Assembly (NCBI RefSeq): GCF_000341285.1
Contig: NW_005178466.1
Span: forward strand, 1-63,521
Direction: 5' to 3'
Origin: Galdieria sulphuraria
Taxonomy: Eukaryota; Rhodophyta; Bangiophyceae; Galdieriales; Galdieriaceae
Length of the DNA: 63,521 nucleotides
The notes under the pieces were generated by a model that was not told where the DNA came from, ran no database searches, and was given only the letters and a program-made list of their open reading frames with translations. Shown here piece after piece: positions 56,078 through 63,521 of this stretch (positions within the stretch are counted from its first letter, which is position 1; every line of letters begins with the position of its first letter). Made by a program: the position numbers and the translations under genes.

Positions 56078-57773
56078 TCATTTCTGAAACCCAGGCAATA
56101 TCAAACTGGAGTCCTTCTTCTTGGATTGAATGTTTTTCCAATTGCGTTTGGCAATGGATGTGAGTCCTCCTTCAAACCGATCTCTCACACCTTCTAGAGA
56201 GACATTTCCTGTTTCAGGCAGAAAGAAAAACAGCAATATCCAGAAAATGGTAGATAGTGCTGCGTACAAACCAAACACACCAGGCAAGCTCAGTGCGGCC
56301 ACTTGTCTGGAGAAAGTGTAAGTAGAAACAAAAGCGGAACCCAACAGTGTAGAAGCACCCCAAGCCATTCCAATGTTTCTAACGTGGAGTTCATAGATTT
56401 CTCCGTTAAGAGCCCAAGCCAGAGGAGAAATTCCTTGTTCATATCCGATATAGTACAAAGCTAATCCAACAAAGAATCCGATAGCTTTTTTCTTTGGAGA
56501 GTGTTGAAGTATTGTTGTTCCTGAAATGATCAAACCGATGATGAATATGGGGAAAGTGAATAACAATGTTTTTCTTCTTCCCAGTTTGTCCAATAGAAAA
56601 TATGGAGGTATGGTCCATAACAACATCCAGAAACCGATGGGTACAGTCACATATACCGCTTGAAAAGTATCAAGTCCCAATTCCGTGAATATCGTAGGTT
56701 CATAATATCCCAATGCCGTTGCCCCGTTCCATTGTTGGGCCAGTGAGACGAGAAGGCCAATCATGAAAGTAGCCCGAACTCTTGGATTGGTAAATATATC
56801 CTTCCATACGATTCCTGAAGAGCTACTTTCACGTAGTTCCTGTTCTACTCGTTCGACCATTTCATTGTATTCTTGTTCTGAAATGGGAGTAGGTCGGCGG
56901 AAACTTGAAAATGCCTTTTGAGCGTCTTCCCTCCTACCATTTTTGAGTAACCACCTGGGACTCTCCGGAAAAAAGAATACACAAACGAGTTGAAGAATAG
57001 GCCCAATGGCACCAGAACCAATCATATATCTCCATGAACCTGGATGAACATGGATAAATATGGCATCGACCACATCACCCATAAGAACTCCCAAGTTTTA
57101 TAATGAATTGAAAATATTCAAATGAGCACCACGGTGAGATTTAGGAGCTACTTCGGATATATAAATGGGTATGGTCATTGCCTCTGTACCCATTCCAACT
57201 CCCATAATAACTCTTCCCAATAAGAGCACAATAAAGTTCTCTGCAGCAGTAGCCATAACGACTCCAGCAATATATAAGAGTGAAGATAACATCAGAACTT
57301 TTTTCCTTCCAATGAGCCAATTAAATGGCACTGCCCTAACAAATATTTGTATTGATGAAAAAATAGTCCAAGATGAAGGGAATGGTTGCTTACGCAATAG
57401 CTCCAAAAGTAGCACCCAAAGTAGCCCCCGAGGATATCCAAGACCATTCATTGGATGTTAGATGCAATGCTTCGGGAGCAAACAGAGCCACGGAAGACAA
57501 CAATGCTTGATCCATTCCAAACATACTGGAACCCACACATGCTACGAACAGAAAGAATTTTAATAAAGAAGTGGTTCCTTGGTCTTGAGAAACTGTTTCT
57601 TTTTTGCTGTTGTTCTCATCATAATCGACAGATTCCTTCCAGTCGAAATTCTTATACCCCAATTCCTTCTTAGAGGGACTTTGTTCTATCTCATGTGATG
57701 TATGATGCAACTTCCATGCAGACCGTCTGGGAGATTTTACAACCTCTTCGGAGGCAGGATAATGAACTTCCAT
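56078..57773 (-). pseudogene. MFS sugar-transporter gene with an in-frame stop
   Basis: A 12-helix sugar-porter protein: acidic leader MEVHYPASEEVVKS, FVACVGSSMFGMDQALLSSV, PFNWLIGRKKVLMLSSLLYI, LLLGRVIMGVGMGTEAMTIP then IYISEVAPKSHRG, FFFPESPRWLLKNGRREDAQ, LVSLAQQWNGATALGYYEPT, LLDKLGRRKTLLFTFPI, and FFLPETGNVSLEGV. One intron (about 57342-57402, donor GTAAGC) is required. Between HLNIFNSL and NLGVLMGD a TAA codon at 57098-57100 interrupts an otherwise perfect frame on both sides, in a place where the family has an uncharged residue such as Tyr or Gln. It is the only interruption, so this is either a very young pseudogene, an allelic null, or a sequence error. The substrate is unknown; hexoses or polyols are typical for the family. 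Confidence 0.8.
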
Positions 57774-58099
57774 CGTCGTGGAAATGCAAAATATTAATTG
57801 CGATCCAGGGACACAACTTTCGGCTTGCTATGTCATTCAGAATTTCTTCGTGATCCACCACCGAATTTGTATCTCCCAAAGAGGGACAATCGGATTTGCG
57901 TAGAAAATAGGGAGATCATTTTAGGAACGATGTATCCCTTCCATTGTTGTTGGATCGCACACTCTTTTCTTCTATATGCCCGATCTCCTAGGAGATCTCC
58001 TACATATTGACATCATACAATTATAGACAAGTTGGGAAGTGGGTTTAGTTGGAAGAAAGGAAGATCCCTAATACAAATACTGGGTGGAATTAGCTCTCT
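57774..58099. other. Intergenic region, nothing recognised
   Basis: Holds the promoter of the MFS gene on the minus strand. Short frames on both strands have no recognisable motifs. Confidence 0.35.
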
Positions 58100-59410
58100 A
58101 AAGTCCTTTGATTATTTATGAGAGCATCAGGACTTGAAATGACACAAGAAGAAAAAGGAATGGTCAAAATGGTGCTAGTTTCAAGTTCAGAAAACTCGAA
58201 CTCATTGTATTATGAGTTCTTTCTAATCTCATTGGAGTAGGAATACTAGCTTTGACATCCGCTTTTGTATCTTTGGAATGGATACAGGTAGCTAGCTTCT
58301 GTTCCTTGTAGAATTCATAATTGCAGTAAGAGGCTTCTATAAATGAATTCTTCCTATGAAATATCCTCGTATATATGAAATCACAACATCATGTGTTACA
58401 AATTCTTTGGTCAAAAACAGGTCAATATATTCATGAAACCCTTATGTATACTTACTTCTTTGGCATTCTTACCGATGATGTCACTATGCTGAGACACTTT
58501 GCCGATCATAATGTTTGTGTAAAAATTTGATTTGTAATATCAATCGTTGTCTTCTTCTTCATTCATTGGTCAAGGAAGAAGTCTTCATGTTGTGTCCCTT
58601 GGATTGTGATTTTCAGTTGTATGAAGTTCCTAAGCTAAGTGTTGGGACGATTGTCAACAGGGGATTGATTGCAGGAACTGACGGACATTGTATTTGCAGG
58701 TCATTTGTTATTTTATGAAATGGAAGATGTGAGAGATTTTCAAAGCACCTTTGACATCTCCATTGGTGGGTTATGCATATTTGGGACAATACAATTGTAT
58801 GACAAAGTCCGGTAACCTTGAGCAGCAATCATTCAACTTTTCGAGATGCGGCCAATATCGAGTAAATAAACCAGATAAAAACGGTCCAGATATTATTAAG
58901 TGAGAAGACATAGTGCTATCGATAGCTTTTCAAAGATGGTTTTCAAGCCGAAAAAGAAAAAAACGTGGTATCATCGTTCAAGCATTGAAATAGCGTTGAT
59001 CGTGGCTTTCTTCATCCATTCTTTATCGAATTTTAATAACTGCTGCATGGGTATCTTCCAATACTACTTTTGGAATGCTCACAATTATGTATTTGAGTTT
59101 AGGAACGAGAATCCTTGTATAGAGATGTATTTTCAAAGGCTATTATTCATCGCTTGGTTATCATCTATAGAGTCATTCAAGCGACTCCTGACCACGATCT
59201 TCTCTACTAGAGAAATAGAAGACTATCTAGAGTTGGATAAAAACAGAGAAAGAGAGCGAGCAAATATGTTTTCTAAACAACTCAGGATTCCTGTTACTGT
59301 TAGTATGATACAATTGGCTTTTAAAACAAGAAAAAAAGGAATGAAGAGAAAAACTATTCAAAACCAAGGAGATTTCCTAATACTTGGAAAAAAGCATCCG
59401 TTGCTATGAA
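58100..59410 (+). pseudogene. Possible decayed membrane-transporter gene, with a longer ORF at 58936-59409
   Basis: Interrupted plus-strand pieces include LIGVGILALTSAFVSLEWIQ (about 58230-58290), which fits the third helix region of a sugar porter, and SSIEIALIVAFFIHSLSNFN near 58980, which could be the remnant of the QxxQQxxGxN helix. The terminal 158-residue frame from the ATG at 58936 starts MVFKPKKKKTWYHR and ends LGKKHPLL; it could be a real protein with two hydrophobic segments, but I do not recognise it. The pseudogene reading is weak. Confidence 0.3.
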
Positions 59411-59470
59411 GATCAATAATACGCTTTGAAGAGTTGTTGCCTCTATATCCACTCTTATCATTCACTCCCA

Positions 59471-59490
59471 ATATATATATATATATATAT
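59471..59490. repeat. (AT)10 microsatellite
   Basis: An uninterrupted AT dinucleotide run between the 58.9-kb frame and the stop of the next minus-strand gene. Confidence 0.9.
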
Positions 59491-59504
59491 TACCAAAAGG
59501 CACT

Positions 59505-60267
59505 CTAGTCGATAACAACTTGACGAACATCAATCAACTTCCATCTATCGTTGTCATAGTCAGTGGTCCAATCATAGGCAAAACGTTCATTGTGCAGTCT
59601 TAAGCAGCGTCTCCAAGACTGTAACAACAACTCTTCTACTTGAAAATACTTCCAATCATCTGAACTCCACTACACCAGTCTTTGAATTCTTATAGATAAA
59701 TAAGATAGACTAACTTACTAGTTCTTCATTCGCGTTGACAAAGTCTTCTCCAAAGTCTGGTAACTCGGTTTCGCTCAACATACTGGGAACGGGACTCTGG
59801 GTATTGGAGAGAACTGACTGCGTAATATCTGAAGGTGGACTTTGTGGGTGCGTAGATAACCCATCTTGTAACTTTGTCTTTGCATGCATAGTAGGAAACT
59901 CATCATCAAATAAAGAGTCACCATCTTCCGAAGCACTTTCCATGAAATCGTTTAAAAGACGGGTTGCATTCTCAAGTTCTTTCCAATCCAAAGTTGTGGT
60001 TTCAGGAAACGTTTCGTTGGGCTGTAAGTTTTGTAGAAAACTTTGCGAGTTATCGAAGAAATGAACGGCAGGTAAAGAGTGTCGTTTCAAACGTCCATAG
60101 TGCTTGACGAAAGAAGGACCGGTTGACCAGCGTTGAGTCTCCTTGGCTAGTGGTTGTTGGAATAACTCACTCCTGGAAGAGTATATACCCTCCCCACTAA
60201 TATCGTTATTTGTTTCTTTCAGCAATAAACATAAAGGAAACCAATTGTGACAAGTACGAAAGCTCAT
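59505..60267 (-). CDS. Uncharacterised acidic protein, two exons
   Basis: I do not recognise this protein of about 235 residues. The first exon has a short Cys-containing start (MSFRTCHNWFPLCLLLKETN), a basic middle (VKHYGRLKRHSLPAVHFF) and a Ser/Pro/Asp-rich, probably disordered section with SASEDGDSLFDDEFPT. After an intron (about 59671-59719) the second exon has a folded-looking end, WSSDDWKYFQVEELLLQSWR followed by LHNERFAYDWTTDYDNDRWK. The Trp-rich end may be a small domain. The start is the ATG at 60267. Function unknown. Confidence 0.55.
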
Positions 60268-60340
60268 TCTCTCAACACAACTCTCTCTCGGCTCTTCCCC
60301 ACAGGAAAAGACAGCTCATAAAGAAATAAAACGGTCCATA

Positions 60341-60361
60341 ATGATGATGATGATGATGATG
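60341..60361. repeat. (ATG)n microsatellite
   Basis: Seven ATG repeats upstream of the MFS gene, in the intergenic region between divergent genes. Confidence 0.85.
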
Positions 60362-60632
60362 AGAAGGGAAGATCATTATCTTTGCTTCATGGAGTGAGTC
60401 TCTTCTCGTTTTAGACTATATCCAATACTAGTGAATATTCCTTTCACAATAAATAACCCGATTTCATATAGGTAAGATGATATAGAAGTTGTTTCCCTCT
60501 TTTTCAAGAAAAGGAAGGACCGTCCTTTGAACCAGGGACAATTTGTCCAATAGACAGCCTACTGAATACGCTCATCGGAAGAATCGATAAGAACAACAGA
60601 AATGAAGAGAGAACGTTTTCGTAGTTGTCCAT

Positions 60633-62259
60633 ATGATTTCCTTTATGAAGAAAGTGATGGGGTTACCACCCAAGCTATATGTCTTATTAGTAGTATGTAC
60701 CTTAGGAGGAAGCGTGGTTGGAATAGATACTGCTCTGGTTAGCGGAGCACAGTTATTTTTTATCACTCGATTCAACCTGGATACTTCTCTTCAAGGCCTT
60801 ACCATTGCGGCCACTTTGTTAGGAGCACTCGTTGGCGCTGTTTTGTAAGCAAGTAAAGAGATAAAATGAAGGTCTCCACTTACTATATTCTTTTTGTAGG
60901 TCAACTATACTGAATAAGTACGTCGGCAGAAAGGGCGCCATGTTCTTTGGTGGTATAGATGCCATTGCTGCCGGTTTGATTGAAGGATTCTCAAATATAT
61001 GGGGAATACTTTTATTGGGAAGGCTGATTCTTGGAATATGTTTTGGTATTATGACTAGCACTATTCCAATGTATCTAGCAGAGTGTGCACCGACGGATAT
61101 CAGAGGAGTATTCACCTCAGTCTATCAATTAGCATATGCATTTGGATATTTTATTGGTCTTATCGTTGATGTCATATTTGTACATGTCGAACACGGTTGG
61201 CGCTTTATGCTTGCTTCTGTCATTGTGCCTGCAGCACTGGTAACTTTGGGACTGTTCTTTGCTGCAGAGTCACCGAGATGGTTATTAGCAAAAGGTCGTG
61301 AAAATGCAGCATGGAATTCGTTAACTCAGTTGAGGTCTTCGGAACAAGTAGCTGTACAAGATTTCGATGCTATGCGCCAGTTCTTGGAGAAGGAAAGAGA
61401 GACAATGAAAATACAACCCGGTTTCTTTCGCACTTTTTATGAAAAGCCAAGTGCTCGTCGTCCTATCATGTTGGGAATTGCGTTGCAAATTGCTCAACAA
61501 TTTTGTGGTGTCAATGCAGTGATGTTCTATTTCGACTATGTTTTACAACTTGCTGGGATGACGGCTTCCAGAAGTATCGATGTGAGCGTTGCATTGGGTT
61601 TTGCTACTGTGTTGTTTACATTCCCTACATTTTGGCTCATTGACCGAGTGGGAAGAAGATTTCTTTTATTGAGTACGATGCCATTTCTATCCATCATGCT
61701 TTGGATATGCGGCTTTTCCTTTTTCGGAGGTACCCATATTCGTGAAGCATTGAACATTTCGGGTACTCTATTGTTTCGTTTCTTTTATGGACCTGGATTG
61801 GGTCCCGTTCCTTGGGTGATTGTAGCGGAAATCTATCCGTGGTATATTCGTTCCCAATGCTTAACGATGAATTCGTTTGTTAGTTATATGTTGAACTTTG
61901 TTGTCTCGTTTTCGTGGCCGACGATGCTCAGGTCGATGCATGCACAAGGAGCTTTTAGTTTCTTTGCTGGTTTTACGTTGTTGTCTACTTTGTTCATCTA
62001 TTTGTTTGTTCCAGAAACCAAAGGTGTCGAAATGGAAGCTATTCAACAACTGTTTCAATATCCATTGTATACTATTGCGAAGAAGAATCTAAGCGAAACC
62101 AAAGCACATTTGAGCAAGTGGCCTATTTTCCGCCGTTGTTTTGTATCACCTGAAGAAAAGGAAACTAGAGAGCAAGTGGATGATAACCCAGTTCGTACTT
62201 GTGAGAATGAACAAGAAACGATCAAAACTTCGTTCGAAGCATCGAGTAGTAAAGCATAG
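60633..62259 (+). CDS. MFS sugar-porter family transporter, intact
   Basis: This plasma-membrane-type proton-coupled sugar or polyol transporter has twelve predicted helices. Motifs: LGGSVVGIDTALVSGAQLFF, NKYVGRKGAMFFGG, LLLGRLILGICFGIMTSTIP then MYLAECAPTDIRG, LFFAAESPRWLLAKGRENAA, ALQIAQQFCGVNAVMFYFDY (sugar-binding QxxQQxxGxN), FWLIDRVGRRFLLLST, WVIVAEIYPWYIRSQ and YLFVPETKGVEMEAIQ. One intron (about 60846-60899) is required. The C-terminal cytosolic tail is Glu/Ser-rich. The ATG at 60633 gives MISFMKKVMGLPPKLYVLLV. Substrate specificity cannot be read. It has one damaged and possibly two decayed relatives in this window. Confidence 0.92.
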
Positions 62260-62424
62260 ATATATATATGTGTGTGTGTTTGTGCAGTGTAGAAATGTGA
62301 TCCTTTTTTGTAAAATATGTTTTTGTTGTATAATGTAGTATAGTCGATAAATGCGATGTGAAGTCGTCCAAATTCATCATCTTTTGTTTTCGATGAGAGA
62401 GGATGACGTTGCATACGTAGAACA

Positions 62425-63336
62425 ATGGACAACTTGAGAGAAACTCAACAGCAAGTACCTGAAATATTTCCTAGAAATGAGGGAACAACCAATGTTCCTC
62501 CTGTAAATGGAAACCAAGAATGGAATAGACCCCAAAGTACTTACTTACCGGAAGCAACTCCTTTTGGCTACAACAACAACAACAACAACAGTGGTCTTGG
62601 TTCTTGGTTTTCCTCCAGATGGGGTAACCCATTATCAGGTTACGGAGGCAACACTTATCCCTATTCCTCGGGTTTTGGTCCTTACTATTATGGGAATGGT
62701 GGAATAGGAAACAACAACATGATGTACGGTTCCCCATGGGGAGGTGGCTTTCCTGGCACCACCAACTTGCTAGGCTTCAACAACCCACTCGTTCAGAACT
62801 TTATTTCTCCAGGCCAAAATATGTTGGCTTCAGTACAAAATGCTATGCAAGTATTCGCCAGATTCTCGGGTTTGATGGAAGAAACCATGCGAAACCTACA
62901 CCTCGTATTTGACAGCATTTTTGGTTTGGTACAAATACTGGGATTGTTGAAACAAGTAAGTGTGTTTGATATGATTGAGGAATTATTTACGTGAGATAGG
63001 AAATGTTTCGTTTCGTAGCACCGAAGAGCAGTGTATTTCAACCTGTGATACGAGTGGCGGAAAAGTTGTTGCGTTTTTGGAAGTTGTTTTTGTTGTTTCT
63101 CATGTCGCCGTTGGCGGGTAAATATTCACCGGTAAGGGGTTCGTTGTTTTGTAGGTAGAGATATATTCCAATATGGGGATATGTAGGTTTCTTTGGTGTT
63201 GAAAATATTGGGTTTGGTACCTGAAGAGAGTGCAAGAATATCGTTGGATGAGAGTGGAACGAATCATATACAAGTGAGACCAGAGGAGGAAGGGCCGAGT
63301 CGTACACATAATGATGATCAAGAGTCCAATCTGTAG
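62425..63336 (+). CDS. PEX13: PEX13-like peroxisomal docking protein, short form without SH3
   Basis: PEX13 is part of the PEX5 docking complex in the peroxisomal membrane. The N-terminal half is rich in Asn, Gly and Tyr (GYGGNTYPYSSGFGPYYYGN), as in the family's low-complexity, pore-forming region. The conserved helix follows: NMLASVQNAMQVFARFSGLM then EETMRNLHLVFDSIFGLVQI. Two introns, 62957 to about 63000 and about 63134-63188, lead to EMFRFVAPKSSVFQPVIRVA, EKLLRFWKLFLLFLMSPLAG and SLVLKILGLVPEESARISLD. The frame stops there, with no SH3 domain, a state known in plants. The repeated AAC at 62571-62590 encodes poly-Asn. PEX6 lies at the other end of the window. Confidence 0.75.
62571..62590 (+). 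repeat. (CAA/AAC)n run encoding poly-Asn in PEX13
   Basis: An AAC trinucleotide run inside the PEX13 coding sequence gives a stretch of Asn residues, fitting the low-complexity N-terminus. Confidence 0.8.
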
Positions 63337-63521
63337 TAAATGTTGTGTTTTGGAAAGAGGATTGATGTTTCAAGATTGTAGAGAATGACGGGCCTTTTAG
63401 ATGTGATAATGACTTGAAGTATATAGGGAGTCGTAGTATCTTGAATCATGTGGAGATGACTTGAAAGTGATAAGGAAGAGTGTGCAAAAGGCACTGAAGC
63501 GATATATGCATCGTTACCAAT

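Noticed and set aside
62471-62737. Minus-strand Cys-rich frame opposite PEX13
   Set aside because: The Cys run is only the complement of the poly-Asn repeat in PEX13. No independent evidence.

Overview
The window looks like nuclear DNA of a compact red-algal genome, most likely a Cyanidiophyceae alga of the Galdieria type. The grounds are short (about 45-60 nt) GT-AG introns in most genes, dense packing on both strands, nuclear genes for mitochondrial, plastid and peroxisomal proteins, a plastid ATP synthase gamma subunit without the redox cysteine loop of green plants, and several sugar-transporter-type MFS genes. Species assignment is inference. No rRNA, tRNA or CRISPR array was seen. For multi-exon genes the coordinates are the start-to-stop span including introns.

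Layout. 1-1446: decayed sequence with weak protein-like traces. 1447-11789: allantoinase (-), CDC50-type flippase subunit (+), PEX6 (+), COX6B (-), Rab GDI (+), Nudix hydrolase (+). 11795-24725: mitochondrial FAD glycerol-3-phosphate dehydrogenase (-), AGC kinase (-), NAA20 (+), an unknown membrane protein (-), PDH E1 beta (+), NIT2-type amidase (-), two unknown proteins (+), plastid AtpC (+). 24975-36119: TMEM33-like (-), WDR33/FY/Pfs2 (+), PPEF/PP5-like phosphatase (+), NDUFV2 (+), wax-synthase-like MBOAT (-), site-1 protease (-). 36900-54038: decayed MFS transporter (+), unknown membrane protein (+), MPDU1 (-), TRAPPC4 (+), lumenal FKBP (+), Hikeshi (-), a divergent coproporphyrinogen-oxidase-like protein (-), CSN4 (-), unknown membrane protein (+), bZIP-like protein (-), a divergent alpha-amylase-like protein (-), exportin-1 (-). 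54039-63521: a gene-poor, AT-rich island, an MFS transporter with an in-frame stop (-), decayed sequence, an unknown protein (-), an intact MFS transporter (+) and PEX13 (+).

Most genes are unrelated housekeeping genes placed close together. Recurrent themes are peroxisome biogenesis (PEX6, PEX13), mitochondrial energy metabolism (COX6B, GPD, PDHB, NDUFV2), and lipid/membrane biology (CDC50, wax synthase, site-1 protease). The most unusual items are two enzyme-fold proteins whose catalytic motifs look eroded (coproporphyrinogen oxidase-like and alpha-amylase-like), a 6-bp gap between site-1 protease and wax-synthase reading frames, two GC-AG introns, a bZIP protein lacking the invariant Asn, and the transporter birth-and-death region on the right beside an AT-rich island with a small basic ORF.
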